This document shows, one piece after another, positions 1-9,091 of a DNA stretch of 64,000 bases (positions are counted from its first letter, which is position 1; each line of letters starts with the position of its first letter). The DNA lies in the NCBI RefSeq assembly GCF_023923225.1, contig NZ_CP099489.1:1612001-1676000 (forward strand), given 5' to 3'. The notes below the pieces were generated by a model. It did no database searches and had not been told where the DNA came from. It saw only the letters and a program-made list of their open reading frames with translations. The stretch is from Ornithinimicrobium faecis (GTDB lineage Bacteria > Actinomycetota > Actinomycetes > Actinomycetales > Dermatophilaceae). The position numbers were made by a program, and so were the translations under genes.

Positions 1-246
1 GCCCCGCCGGACCTGCCCGTCGAGCTGCCGGAGCACAAGCCGTGGCTCAAGCTGCTCACTCGCGGCGCCGAGATCGCGGACGAGGCCGAGCGCGCCGACA
101 ACCCGCGGGCCACCTCGGTGCGGCTCCGGGCGGCCGAGCGCACCCGTGCGAAACCTCTATCAAAAGCCGGGCACGACGTACGAAACCGCTATCAAAATGC
201 GGGGAAGCCGAGCGAAACCACTACGAAAATGGGGGAGACCCGATGA
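1..246 (+). CDS. rsmH: RsmH C-terminal end (16S rRNA C1402 N4-methyltransferase), 5-prime end outside window
   Basis: Frame 1 is open from the first base to the TGA at 244-246. The translation contains [19 protein letters not shown] followed by SVRLRAAER, the usual C-terminal end of RsmH/MraW, which methylates 16S rRNA C1402 in the ribosomal P site. Only about 81 residues are visible. After the conserved AAER the protein continues for roughly 34 residues into a lysine-rich tail encoded by a 32-bp tandem repeat, so the tail is atypical. The stop overlaps the ftsL ATG (ATGA), as expected for this dcw position. The identity rests on the short conserved end plus the gene order rsmH-ftsL-ftsI. Confidence 0.85.
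   Translation, partial: APPDLPVELPEHKPWLKLLTRGAEIADEAERADNPRATSVRLRAAERTRAKPLSKAGHDVRNRYQNAGKPSETTTKMGETR
149..240. repeat. Three imperfect 32-bp tandem repeats at the end of rsmH
   Basis: CGAAACC recurs at 149, 181 and 213, exactly 32 bp apart, each followed by CTA(T/C)(C/G)AAAA and a G-rich stretch. Because 32 is not a multiple of three, the three units are read in three different frames within the rsmH tail. The third unit runs up to the ftsL ribosome-binding region (GGGGGAGA at 230-237). Confidence 0.85.
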
Positions 247-737
247 GCCAGATGGCTGTTGCCCGCACCGCACGCGTCGCCCGACCGGCCGCGCCGCGCA
301 AGCGCGCCGCCCTGCGCGTCGTGGACGCCGCGCCCACCACGCGCAGTCACGCGGGCTTTGTGGTGCTGTGTCTGGCGCTGGTCGTGGCCGGGCTGCTCAG
401 CGCGCTGCTGCTCAACACGGCGCGGGCGGAGAGCTCCTTCACCCTCAGCGACCTGCGCTCGGAGCAGACCCAGCTGCATGACACCCGCGTGACGCTGGAA
501 GCCGAGCTCAGCCAGCAGCGCTCGCCGGAGACCCTGGCGGCCGCCGCGGAGGACCTGGGGCTGGTCGCCTCGCCGTCCACGGCTGTGTTGCGGCTCTCAG
601 ACAACCAGGTCCTCGGCGTGGCGGCCCAGGTGGACCCGGCTGACAGCTCTACCGTGGTCTCGCCGTTCGTCACCACCGTCGAGGGCGGTTCCGAGCGCAC
701 CGAGCAGGCCCCTGAGGGGGCCGTCCAAGGAGGTTGA
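243..737 (+). CDS. ftsL: FtsL-like septum protein
   Basis: A 164-residue bitopic membrane protein. Residues 1-36 are basic and cytoplasmic, about 37-60 ([20 protein letters not shown]) form one membrane span, and a short predicted coiled coil follows ([22 protein letters not shown]). This is the FtsL layout, although FtsL sequences diverge widely. The protein would recruit FtsI and FtsW to the divisome together with FtsQ and FtsB. The ATG at 243 overlaps the rsmH stop and has GGGGAGA upstream. An earlier in-frame ATG at 42 lies inside the rsmH coding region and was not used. Position between rsmH and ftsI supports the call. Confidence 0.85.
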   Translation: MSQMAVARTARVARPAAPRKRAALRVVDAAPTTRSHAGFVVLCLALVVAGLLSALLLNTARAESSFTLSDLRSEQTQLHDTRVTLEAELSQQRSPETLAAAAEDLGLVASPSTAVLRLSDNQVLGVAAQVDPADSSTVVSPFVTTVEGGSERTEQAPEGAVQGG

Positions 738-742
738 GACCT

Positions 743-2605
743 GTGGCCGCAGCCCGTCGTCCCGTTGCAGCCGGGGTCGTCCACCCGCAACGGCGGATGC
801 GGTTCATGCTCTTTGGCATCCTGATCGTCTTCAGCCTCTTTGCCGCCCAGCTGGTCAAGCTCCAGGGCCTGGACGCCGCGAGCGTCTCGGCCGCGGCGAT
901 CGACCGGCGCATGCACGAGGCCACCATCCCGGCCAGCCGCGGCGTGATCTATGACTCCAAGGGCGTGGCCCTGGCCGAGTCGGTGGAGCGGCGCAACATC
1001 ACCGCCGACCCCACGGCCGTGGTGACCTACAAGAAGCGCATCGACGGCGAGCGCGTCGAGGTGGGCTATCAGGGCGCCGCGGAGGACATCGCCGCGATCA
1101 CCGGTGCCGACGCGGCCGAGCTCGAGGCGACGCTGCGCGAGCACGACGGCGAGCGCTGGACCTGGCTGCAAAAGGACGTCTCACCGCAGACGTGGCAGCA
1201 GGTCAAGGCGCTGCACATCCCGGGCATCTATGCCGAGCCCTTCGTCAAGCGGGCCTACCCCCTCGGGCCCGCGATGGCCCCGGTGGTCGGCTGGGTCGGC
1301 TCCGGGGGCATGGCCGCCAACGGCATCGAGCTGATGTTTGAGGAGCAGCTGACCGGCACGCCGGGCTCGATGACCTATGAGCTGGGCGGTCGCGGCGAGA
1401 TCATCACCACCGGCGCGAGCAGCGAGACCCCCGCCGTGCCCGGCGAGGACGTGCACCTGACCATCGACAGCGACCTGCAGTGGTTCACCTACAACCAGGT
1501 CGAGGCCATGGTCAAGCAGTCCGCGGCCCTGCGTGGTTATGCCGTGGTGATGGACCCCAAGACCGGCGACATCCTGGCCGCGGCCAGCTATCCCTCCTTT
1601 GACCCCACGGACTCCCAGCAGAGCACCGAGGACCTGCGCAATCCGCTGTTCGAGGACGTCTACGAGCCGGGCTCGACCAACAAGGTGATCACCGCCGGAG
1701 CGGCCCTGGAGGAGGAGGTCGTCGACCTCGAGACGCCCTTCGTGCTGCCCAACCGGCTGCCGCGCGGTGGCACCAAGTTCAAGGACAGCCACGACCCGGA
1801 CAACCCCTATGCGACCTTCGCCGGTGTGCTGGCGACCTCCTCCAACATGGGCACGATCATGTATGGCGAGAAGCTGCCCGACGACGTGCTCTACGAGTAC
1901 ATGCAGGACTTCGGGATGGGCCGCGAGGCCAACCTGGGCTTCCCCGGGCAGTCCGCCGGCCTGGTCCCGCACCCGGACACCTGGAGCGCGACCAGCAAAT
2001 ACACGCTGACCTTCGGGCAGGGCCTGGCCAGCACGATGCTGCAGCAGGCCGGCGTCTTCCAGACCGTGGCCAACGACGGCGTCTATGTCGAGCCGCGGCT
2101 GGTCAAGGGCGCCGAGGAGGACGGCACGTTCGTCGAGGAGCCGGACGCGGTCCAGGACCAGGTGGTCTCCAAGGAGACGGCCGACGAGCTGACCTCGATC
2201 ATGGAATACGTCCCCAGCGCCGAGGGCACCGCGCCACAGGCCGCCGTCGAGGGCTATCGCGTGGCGGGCAAGACCTCCACCGCCGACCGCTATGACGAGA
2301 AGAAGGGCCGCTATTCCGGGGTGACCGCCGGTTTCATCGGCTTCGCCCCGGCCGACGACCCGGAGCTGGTGATCGCGGTCGCGATCCAGAAGCCGACCCG
2401 CGGCAAGTGGGGTGGCGAGCTGGCCGGCCCGGTCTTCTCCGAGGTCATGCGTTATGCCCTCACCTCCCGCGGGGTGCCGCCGAGCACGACGGAGGCCCCC
2501 GAGATCACGCTGCACTATGATCCGGATGCCCCGGCGCCTGGTGCGGATCCCGGTGTCACACTGGGCGACATCGCCATCCGAGACGAAGGGACCCCGCAAC
2601 AGTGA
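743..2605 (+). CDS. ftsI: FtsI, septal peptidoglycan transpeptidase (class B PBP)
   Basis: A 620-residue penicillin-binding protein that cross-links septal peptidoglycan with FtsW. An N-terminal membrane anchor (FMLFGILIVFSLFAAQLVKL) is followed by the PBP dimerisation domain and the transpeptidase domain. Active-site motifs are present: S311-TNK314 in EPGSTNKV, S366-S-N368 in ATSSNMG, and K510-T-S512 in VAGKTST. No PASTA domains are seen at the C terminus. I chose GTG at 743 because AAGGAGG (727-733) lies 9 nt upstream. The TTG at 734 would begin directly after that SD and overlap the ftsL stop. The end overlaps the murF GTG (GTGA). Confidence 0.97.
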   Translation: MAAARRPVAAGVVHPQRRMRFMLFGILIVFSLFAAQLVKLQGLDAASVSAAAIDRRMHEATIPASRGVIYDSKGVALAESVERRNITADPTAVVTYKKRIDGERVEVGYQGAAEDIAAITGADAAELEATLREHDGERWTWLQKDVSPQTWQQVKALHIPGIYAEPFVKRAYPLGPAMAPVVGWVGSGGMAANGIELMFEEQLTGTPGSMTYELGGRGEIITTGASSETPAVPGEDVHLTIDSDLQWFTYNQVEAMVKQSAALRGYAVVMDPKTGDILAAASYPSFDPTDSQQSTEDLRNPLFEDVYEPGSTNKVITAGAALEEEVVDLETPFVLPNRLPRGGTKFKDSHDPDNPYATFAGVLATSSNMGTIMYGEKLPDDVLYEYMQDFGMGREANLGFPGQSAGLVPHPDTWSATSKYTLTFGQGLASTMLQQAGVFQTVANDGVYVEPRLVKGAEEDGTFVEEPDAVQDQVVSKETADELTSIMEYVPSAEGTAPQAAVEGYRVAGKTSTADRYDEKKGRYSGVTAGFIGFAPADDPELVIAVAIQKPTRGKWGGELAGPVFSEVMRYALTSRGVPPSTTEAPEITLHYDPDAPAPGADPGVTLGDIAIRDEGTPQQ

Positions 2606-4047
2606 TCGAGATGTCCCTCGGCGAGATCGCCGAGGCAACCGGCGGCCAGGTGCACCCGGCGACGGCCGCAGACATCAGGGTCACCGCGAGCGTGGTCACC
2701 GACTCCCGTGGGGTCGAGCACGGCGGGCTGTATGTCGCTCGCCTGGGTGAGCACGCGGACGGTCACGACTACGTGGGGTCGGCTGCCGAAAAGGGCGCCG
2801 TCGGCGCCCTGACCCAGCGGGTCGTCACCGAGCTGCCCTGCGTCGTGGTCTCCGACACCACCGACGGCTTCGCCGCGCTGGGTCGTGAGGTCGTGGACCG
2901 CTGCACCGCGGCTGGCGGCCTGCAGATCGTCGGCATCACCGGCTCCTCGGGCAAGACCTCCACCAAGGATCTCGCCGCCCAGGTGATCGAGCGGCTCGGC
3001 CCCACGATCGCGCCCATCGCGTCCTACAACTCCGAGGTCGGCGTGCCGCTGACCGTGTGCCGCCTCACCGAGGAGACCCAGTTCCTGGTCGCCGAGATGG
3101 GCGCCTCCGGTGTCGGCCACATCGACTTCCTGACCGCGGTCGCGCCCCCGCGCATCGGCGTGGTGCTCAACGTGGGCACCGCCCACCTGGGCGAGTTTGG
3201 CAGCCGCGAGGCGATCGCCCACACCAAGGCCGAGCTCGTGCGGGCCCTGCCCGACGACGGCCTGGCCGTGCTCAACGCCGACGACCCGATCGTGGTCGCG
3301 ATGGCCGAGCAGACCAGCGCGCGCGTGCTCACCGTCGGCCTCAGCCCGGACGCTGACGTGCGCGCCGACGAGGTCGAGATCAACGTGCGCGGCCAGGCGG
3401 CCTTCACCATGCACCTGCCCGGTGCGGAGCCGGTGCGCGTCGCGCTGAAACTGCACGGCCCCCACCACGTGGGCAACGCGCTGGCCGTGGCCGCCGTCGC
3501 CGCCGAGTGGGGCATGCCCGTCGCGGAGATCGCCGAGGCGCTGGGGGAGGCCGGGGTGGTCAGCCGCTGGCGCATGGAGGTGCACGAGCGGGCCGACGGC
3601 GTGACGATCGTCAACGACGCCTACAACGCCAACCCCGACTCGATGCGGGCCGCCCTGCGCTCCCTGGCCGTGATGCGCAGCCAGGGGGCCGCCGTCGCGG
3701 TCGTCGGCGAGATGCGTGAGCTGGGCGAGGACTCCGTGGCCGAGCACCGCGCGATCGGAGAGCTCGCCGCGGGGCTGGGCATCGACACCCTGGTGGCCGT
3801 GGGCGAGGGAGCGATCCCCGTCGCCGAGGCCTTCGACGAGGCCGGCGGCGCCAACACGCACCAGTGCCCCGACACCGACGCCGCCCGTGAGCTGCTGGAC
3901 CAGATCCTCGCGCCCGGCGACGTGGCCCTGCTGAAGTCCAGCCGCGACTCCGGCCTGCGCTTCCTCGGTGACGCCCTGGTCGACGACGCCCCCACCAACG
4001 ACGCCACCACCAACGAGGGCACCAACCACGAGGGCACGGTGCCCTGA
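2602..4047 (+). CDS. murF: MurF, UDP-MurNAc-tripeptide:D-Ala-D-Ala ligase
   Basis: A 481-residue ATP-dependent Mur ligase that adds D-Ala-D-Ala to the UDP-MurNAc tripeptide, the last cytoplasmic step before MraY. The P-loop [11 protein letters not shown] has its lysine at residue 118. [12 protein letters not shown] and the ligase motif [11 protein letters not shown], which is characteristic of MurF, are present, and the length is normal. The C terminus ends in a low-complexity stretch rich in D, T and N (about residues 459-481), probably disordered. The start is GTG at 2602 within GTGA over the ftsI stop; an ATG three codons later (2611) is an alternative. Confidence 0.97.
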   Translation: MIEMSLGEIAEATGGQVHPATAADIRVTASVVTDSRGVEHGGLYVARLGEHADGHDYVGSAAEKGAVGALTQRVVTELPCVVVSDTTDGFAALGREVVDRCTAAGGLQIVGITGSSGKTSTKDLAAQVIERLGPTIAPIASYNSEVGVPLTVCRLTEETQFLVAEMGASGVGHIDFLTAVAPPRIGVVLNVGTAHLGEFGSREAIAHTKAELVRALPDDGLAVLNADDPIVVAMAEQTSARVLTVGLSPDADVRADEVEINVRGQAAFTMHLPGAEPVRVALKLHGPHHVGNALAVAAVAAEWGMPVAEIAEALGEAGVVSRWRMEVHERADGVTIVNDAYNANPDSMRAALRSLAVMRSQGAAVAVVGEMRELGEDSVAEHRAIGELAAGLGIDTLVAVGEGAIPVAEAFDEAGGANTHQCPDTDAARELLDQILAPGDVALLKSSRDSGLRFLGDALVDDAPTNDATTNEGTNHEGTVP

Positions 4048-5162
4048 TGGTGACGATCGTCCTGGCGGCCGGGATCTCGATGATCGTGGCCCTGTTCGGC
4101 ACGCCGCTGTTCATCAAGTTCCTGGTGCGGCGCCAATACGGCCAGTTCATCCGCGACGACGGCCCGACCAGCCACCACACGAAGCGCGGCACCCCGACCA
4201 TGGGTGGCGCGGTGATCATCGCCGCCACCCTGATCGGCTATGCCGGCGCGCACGCCATCATCTGGACCATCGACGCCACCGGGCTGATGGACTTTGGCGG
4301 CAGCTCGATGAGCATCAGCGGTCTGCTCGTGCTCTTCCTGATGGCCGGGCTGGGGCTGGTGGGCTTCGCCGACGACTTCACCAAGATCTCCAAGGAGCGC
4401 AGCCTGGGCCTGCGCTCCCACGAGAAGCTCATCGGACAGACCACGGTCGCGGTGATCTTTGCCGTGCTGGCGCTGCAGTTCCCCGGCGACGCCTTCCGCA
4501 CCCCGGCCAGCACCGCCGTCAGCTTCGTGCGTGACCTGCCCCTGGACTTCGCGGTGTTCGGCACCGTCGGCGGCCTGATCGCGTTTGTCATCTGGGCCAA
4601 CGTGATGATCGCCGGGGCCTCCAACGGGGTGAACCTGGTCGACGGGCTCGACGGCCTGGCCACCGGCGCCTCGGTGATGGCCTTCGGCGGCTATGTGCTG
4701 ATCGGCATCTGGCAGTTCAACCAGAACTGCCAGATCACCCCCGGGCCGAACTGTTATGACGTGCGCGACGCCCACGACCTGGCCGTGGTCGCCGCCTGCA
4801 TCGCCGGCGCCTGCTTCGGCTTCCTGTGGTGGAACGCCTCACCGGCCAAGATCTTCATGGGCGACACCGGCTCCCTGGCCCTCGGTGGCGCGCTGGCCGG
4901 TCTGGCGATCACCACCCACACCCAGCTGCTGATGATCCTGATGGGCGGCCTGTTCGTCATCGTGACGATGTCGGTGATCATCCAGGTCACCTCGTTCAAA
5001 CTGACCGGCAAACGGGTCTTCCGGATGGCGCCGCTGCACCACCACTTTGAGCTGCTCGGGTGGCACGAGGTCACCATCGTGGTCCGCTTCTGGATCGTGC
5101 AGGGGCTGTGCGTGGCGGCCGCCCTGGGCATCTTCTATGCCGAGTGGGTGGTGTCGCTGTGA
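4047..5162 (+). CDS. mraY: MraY, phospho-MurNAc-pentapeptide transferase
   Basis: A 371-residue integral membrane enzyme with about ten hydrophobic spans. It transfers phospho-MurNAc-pentapeptide to undecaprenyl phosphate to make lipid I. Family signatures are present: the Mg-binding pair D109-D110 in [15 protein letters not shown] with D199 and D202, the [12 protein letters not shown] motif, and the [12 protein letters not shown] box near the C terminus. The ATG overlaps the murF stop by one base (TGATG), and the stop overlaps the murD GTG. Confidence 0.97.
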   Translation: MVTIVLAAGISMIVALFGTPLFIKFLVRRQYGQFIRDDGPTSHHTKRGTPTMGGAVIIAATLIGYAGAHAIIWTIDATGLMDFGGSSMSISGLLVLFLMAGLGLVGFADDFTKISKERSLGLRSHEKLIGQTTVAVIFAVLALQFPGDAFRTPASTAVSFVRDLPLDFAVFGTVGGLIAFVIWANVMIAGASNGVNLVDGLDGLATGASVMAFGGYVLIGIWQFNQNCQITPGPNCYDVRDAHDLAVVAACIAGACFGFLWWNASPAKIFMGDTGSLALGGALAGLAITTHTQLLMILMGGLFVIVTMSVIIQVTSFKLTGKRVFRMAPLHHHFELLGWHEVTIVVRFWIVQGLCVAAALGIFYAEWVVSL

Positions 5163-6658
5163 GCGAGCGGGTGGCCGGGCTGACCTCCCGGGAGTCCGAC
5201 TGGGCCGGGCTGCGCACCGTGGTGACCGGCCTCGGGGTCAGCGGGTTTGCCGCAGCCGACGCGCTGCTCGAGCGCGGCGCCCAGGTGATCGTCGTGGACG
5301 CCGGCAACGGCTCCACGGACCAGGCTGAGCGCGCCCGCATCCTGGAGATCCTGCGCGCCGACGTGCGACTGGGTCCCGAGCACGTCACCGACCTTCCCTC
5401 GTATGCCGAGGGGCCAGTGGACCTGGTCGTCACCTCTCCCGGCTGGCGCCCAGACCAACCGGTGCTGGCCGCGGCGGCGAGTGTCGGCATACCGATCTGG
5501 GGGGAGGTTGAGCTGGCCTGGCGGATGCGCTCGGCCGCCGGGGGAGCGCCGTGGCTGACCGTCACCGGCACCAACGGCAAGACCACCACCGTGCAGATGC
5601 TCGCCTCGATCCTGCGGGCGGCGGGGCTGCGCACGATCGCCGCCGGCAACGTGGGCACGCCGATCCTCGAGGCGATCATGGACCCCGAGCCCTATGACGT
5701 GATCGCCGTCGAGCTGTCCAGCTTTCAGCTGCACTGGTCGGAGTCGATCTCCGCGCTGGCCTCGTGCGTGCTCAACGTGGCCCCCGACCACCTCGACTGG
5801 CACGGCGGGCTGGACGCCTATGCCGCGGCCAAGGCCAAGATCTATGAGCACACCCAGGTGGCGTGCGTCTATAACCACGATGACTTGGCCACCGAGACGA
5901 TGGTCGAGGAGGCCGACGTCATCGAGGGCTGCCGGGCGATCGGCTTCACGCTCGGCACGCCGCACCGCTCGATGCTCGGGCTGGTCGAGGACGTGCTGGC
6001 CGACCGGGCCTTCATCGAGGAGCGCGAGTCCTCGGCCGCCGAGCTGGCCACGCTGCGCGACGTGCCCGGGGGCGCCGACGGGGCACCACCGCCGCACCTG
6101 GTCGCCGACGCCCTCGCGGCCGCCGCGCTGGCGCGCGCTGCTGGCGTGCCGCCGGCCGCGGTGCAGGCCGGGCTGCGTGCTTTCGTGCCCGACACCCACC
6201 GGATCACCGAGGTCGGTGCGGTGGACGGCGTCCGGTTTGTCAACGACTCCAAGGCCACCAACCCGCACGCCGCGGCCGCGTCGCTCTCTGCCTATGAGCA
6301 CATCGTGTGGATCGCCGGCGGTCAGCTCAAGGGCGCCGAGGTCGACGACCTGGTCGCCGGGGCGGCCGGTCGACTGCGCGGGGCCGTGCTGCTGGGGCAG
6401 GACCGCGACCAGATCGCGGCGGCACTGACCCGACACGCGCCGCAGATCCCCGTCGTGGAGGTGCCCAGCGCCGACACTAGTGATGTGACGGTTGTGATGG
6501 ATGAGGCGATTGAGGCAGCCCTGAGCCTGGCTGAGCCAGGCGACGTGGTGCTGCTCGCGCCCGCCGCGGCGTCGCTGGACATGTTCGCGCACTACGGAGC
6601 CCGGGGTGACATCTTCACCCAGGCGGTGCGACGAAGGGCCGGGCAGGGCGAGTCATGA
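5159..6658 (+). CDS. murD: MurD, UDP-MurNAc-L-Ala:D-Glu ligase
   Basis: A 499-residue Mur ligase that adds D-glutamate to UDP-MurNAc-L-Ala. The N-terminal Rossmann-type motif [13 protein letters not shown], the P-loop [10 protein letters not shown] (lysine 141), the APDHLDWHG motif and [12 protein letters not shown] are all present. The reading frame is open upstream into mraY, but GTG at 5159 overlaps the mraY stop (GTGA) and gives a protein starting at the normal N terminus. The enzyme precedes MurF in the pathway even though the gene follows it, as usual in dcw clusters. Confidence 0.96.
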   Translation: MSERVAGLTSRESDWAGLRTVVTGLGVSGFAAADALLERGAQVIVVDAGNGSTDQAERARILEILRADVRLGPEHVTDLPSYAEGPVDLVVTSPGWRPDQPVLAAAASVGIPIWGEVELAWRMRSAAGGAPWLTVTGTNGKTTTVQMLASILRAAGLRTIAAGNVGTPILEAIMDPEPYDVIAVELSSFQLHWSESISALASCVLNVAPDHLDWHGGLDAYAAAKAKIYEHTQVACVYNHDDLATETMVEEADVIEGCRAIGFTLGTPHRSMLGLVEDVLADRAFIEERESSAAELATLRDVPGGADGAPPPHLVADALAAAALARAAGVPPAAVQAGLRAFVPDTHRITEVGAVDGVRFVNDSKATNPHAAAASLSAYEHIVWIAGGQLKGAEVDDLVAGAAGRLRGAVLLGQDRDQIAAALTRHAPQIPVVEVPSADTSDVTVVMDEAIEAALSLAEPGDVVLLAPAAASLDMFAHYGARGDIFTQAVRRRAGQGES

Positions 6659-7908
6659 CGACGTGGCCGATCCGCCGCGATGAGCAGGGGCGGGAGTCGG
6701 TCGCCGCCGGCATCGGAGAGCGGCTGCGCTCGCCCGTGGCGCCCTACTATCTGCTGCTGACCGCCACCGGACTGCTGGTCTCGATCGGTCTGGTCATGGT
6801 CCTGTCGGCCAGCAGCGTCGGGTCCTATCAGTCCTCCGGCAACTCCTACAAGGTCTTCCTCAACCAGTTGATGTTTGCTGGGATGGGCATCGTGCTGGGC
6901 CTGATCGCCAGCCGGATCCCGGTGCGGGTCTGGAAGTGGCTGGCGCCCTGGGGCATGCTCGGCGCGATCGGCCTGCAGGCGCTGGTGTTCTCCCCGCTGG
7001 GGACGGACTTCCAGGGCAACCGCAACTGGATCAGCCTGGCCGGCTTCACCCTGCAGCCCTCCGAGTTTGGCAAGGTCGCCCTGGTCGTGTTCGGCGCCGC
7101 GGTGCTGACCAAGAAGCGCAAGGTGCTCGGGCGGATCAGCCACGTGCTCATCCCGTTTGTCTTCCCCGGGGCCTTCCTGCTGATCGGGCTGGTCCTGGCC
7201 GGCCACGACCTGGGCACCGTGCTGATCCTGGTGGCCATCACCGGCGGCATGATGTTCGGTGCCGGGGTGCAGGCGCGCTATTTCGTCGCCGTCGCCGGGC
7301 TGGCGGCTGCGGGCGCGGCCTACATGGCCGTCGGCAGCGCCAACCGGATGGAGCGCATCCAGGCCTGGATCGGCAACATCTGCGTCAACCCCGACGTGCA
7401 GGGCTGCTTCCAGAAGGTCCACGCGGAGTATGCCCTCGCCGACGGCGGCTGGTGGGGCCTGGGCCTGGGTGGCAGCAAGGAAAAGTGGGGCCTGCTGCCT
7501 GAGCCGCACAATGACTTCATCCTCGCGATCATCGGCGAGGAGCTGGGCCTGCCCGGCACGCTGACCGTGATGCTGCTGTTTGTGGTCATCGCCTATGCCT
7601 GCTATCGCATCGTGGTGACCAGCACCGACTTCTTTGTGCGCATCGCGGCCGTCGGGATCATGGTCTGGCTGGTCGCGCAGGCGATGCTCAACATCGGCTC
7701 GGTCATCGGCATGCTGCCGATCATCGGCGTGCCGCTGCCGCTGGTCTCCTCCGGCGGATCGGCCCTGATCGCCGCCCTGATCGGCATGGGGATCCTGCTG
7801 TCGCTGGCTCGCTCCCTGCCCGGGGCGAAGGCCTCGCTCGGGAGCAAGCCCTCACTGCTGCGGCGTACCCTGGCAGTGGTGCCGGCTCCCCGGCTCCGGC
7901 GACGTTGA
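6655..7908 (+). CDS. ftsW: FtsW, SEDS-family septal peptidoglycan glycosyltransferase
   Basis: A 417-residue polytopic protein (about ten spans). It carries the SEDS signatures GNRNWISLAGFTLQPSEFGK, FAEYALADGG-like text before GGWWGLGLGGS, NDFILAIIGEELG, and the conserved end VPLPLVSSGGSALIA. It polymerises lipid II at the septum with FtsI. The ATG overlaps the murD stop (ATGA). A basic tail of about 30 residues (PRLRRR end) follows the last span, as in actinobacterial FtsW. It is distinguished from RodA by its position between murD and murG. Confidence 0.96.
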   Translation: MTTWPIRRDEQGRESVAAGIGERLRSPVAPYYLLLTATGLLVSIGLVMVLSASSVGSYQSSGNSYKVFLNQLMFAGMGIVLGLIASRIPVRVWKWLAPWGMLGAIGLQALVFSPLGTDFQGNRNWISLAGFTLQPSEFGKVALVVFGAAVLTKKRKVLGRISHVLIPFVFPGAFLLIGLVLAGHDLGTVLILVAITGGMMFGAGVQARYFVAVAGLAAAGAAYMAVGSANRMERIQAWIGNICVNPDVQGCFQKVHAEYALADGGWWGLGLGGSKEKWGLLPEPHNDFILAIIGEELGLPGTLTVMLLFVVIAYACYRIVVTSTDFFVRIAAVGIMVWLVAQAMLNIGSVIGMLPIIGVPLPLVSSGGSALIAALIGMGILLSLARSLPGAKASLGSKPSLLRRTLAVVPAPRLRRR

Positions 7909-7921
7909 TCGGAGCGGCTCC

Positions 7922-9091
7922 ATGAACACCCCACCCCCCTCGGGCTCGGCCTCCGAGCACTCAGCCGGTGCTCGGCATACGGCCCTGTCAGTCGTGCTGG
8001 CCGGTGGCGGCTCGGCCGGTCACGTCAACCCACTGCTGGCCACCGCCGACGCCCTGCGCGCCGCCGACCCGGACTGCCGCATCACGGTCCTGGGGACCGC
8101 CGACGGACTGGAGGCACGCCTGGTGCCCGAGCGCGGCTATCGCCTCGAGCTGGTGCCCAAGGTGCCCTTCCCGCGCCGCCCCAACACTGCGGCGCTGAAG
8201 TTCCCGGTGACGCTGCGCCGCTCGATCACCCGCGCCGCCGACCTGATCCGCGAGGCGCAGGCCGACGTGGTCGTCGGCTTCGGTGGCTATGTGGCCACGC
8301 CGGCCTATCTGGCCGCGCGCCGCACCCGCACGCCGATCGTCATCCACGAGCAGAACGCGCGCCCCGGGCTGGCCAACAAGCTCGGCGCCCGGTTCACCGC
8401 CCACGTGGCCACCACCTTTCCCAGCACGCCGCTGCCGGGTGCCGAGGTGATCGGGCTGCCGATGCGCGCCGAGATCGCCGACCTGGACCGCGCCGAGCTG
8501 CGCGAGGAGGGGCTGGCGCACTTCGGGCTGCGCGACGACCGCACCACGCTGCTGGTCTTTGGCGGCTCCCTGGGCGCCCAGCGGCTCAACCAGGCCTTCG
8601 GCCAGGCCGCCGACGACCTGCGCGCCGCCGGGGTGCAGGTGCTGCACCTGACCGGCGGTGGCAAGAGCGTGGACCTGACGGAGTCGGACACGGACGGTGC
8701 TGGCACGGGGGAGACCCCCTATGTGGCCGTCGACTACACCGACCGGATGGACCTGGCGTATGCCGTGGCTGACCTGGTCGTCGCCCGCGCCGGGGCAGGG
8801 ACCGTGTGTGAGCTGACCGCGGTCGGGTTGCCGGCGATCTATGTGCCGCTGCCGATCGGCAACGGTGAGCAGCGCCTCAACGCCCAGGACGTCGTGGCCG
8901 CCGGTGGCGGGCTGCTCGTCGACGACGCCTCGGTCACCCCGCAGTGGGCGCGCGAGAGCGTCCTGCCGCTGCTGGCCGATCGCGACCGCCTCGCGCAGAT
9001 GGCTGACGCCGCTGCGGTGATGGGCAACCGGGACGCCGCCGAGGTGCTGGCACAGCGGGTCATCTCGGCAGCGCGGAGATCCACGGCATGA
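7922..9091 (+). CDS. murG: MurG, lipid II-forming GlcNAc transferase
   Basis: A 389-residue GT28 glycosyltransferase that adds GlcNAc to lipid I on the inner face of the membrane. The N-terminal glycine loop GGGSAGHVNPLL, HEQNARPGLANK, the GGSLGAQRLN loop, and the donor-binding run GAGTVCELTAVGLPAIYVPLP followed by GNGEQRLNAQ are present. The ATG at 7922 has GGAG at 7911-7914. This is one of the few small gaps (13 bp) in the cluster. The end overlaps the murC ATG. Confidence 0.97.
   Translation: MNTPPPSGSASEHSAGARHTALSVVLAGGGSAGHVNPLLATADALRAADPDCRITVLGTADGLEARLVPERGYRLELVPKVPFPRRPNTAALKFPVTLRRSITRAADLIREAQADVVVGFGGYVATPAYLAARRTRTPIVIHEQNARPGLANKLGARFTAHVATTFPSTPLPGAEVIGLPMRAEIADLDRAELREEGLAHFGLRDDRTTLLVFGGSLGAQRLNQAFGQAADDLRAAGVQVLHLTGGGKSVDLTESDTDGAGTGETPYVAVDYTDRMDLAYAVADLVVARAGAGTVCELTAVGLPAIYVPLPIGNGEQRLNAQDVVAAGGGLLVDDASVTPQWARESVLPLLADRDRLAQMADAAAVMGNRDAAEVLAQRVISAARRSTA

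Noticed and set aside
149..240. Short CRISPR-like array
   Set aside because: The 32-bp units are contiguous, without spacers, and lie inside a coding region.
734..742. TTG start for ftsI
   Set aside because: It follows the AAGGAGG sequence with no spacer and overlaps the ftsL stop. GTG at 743 is correctly spaced.
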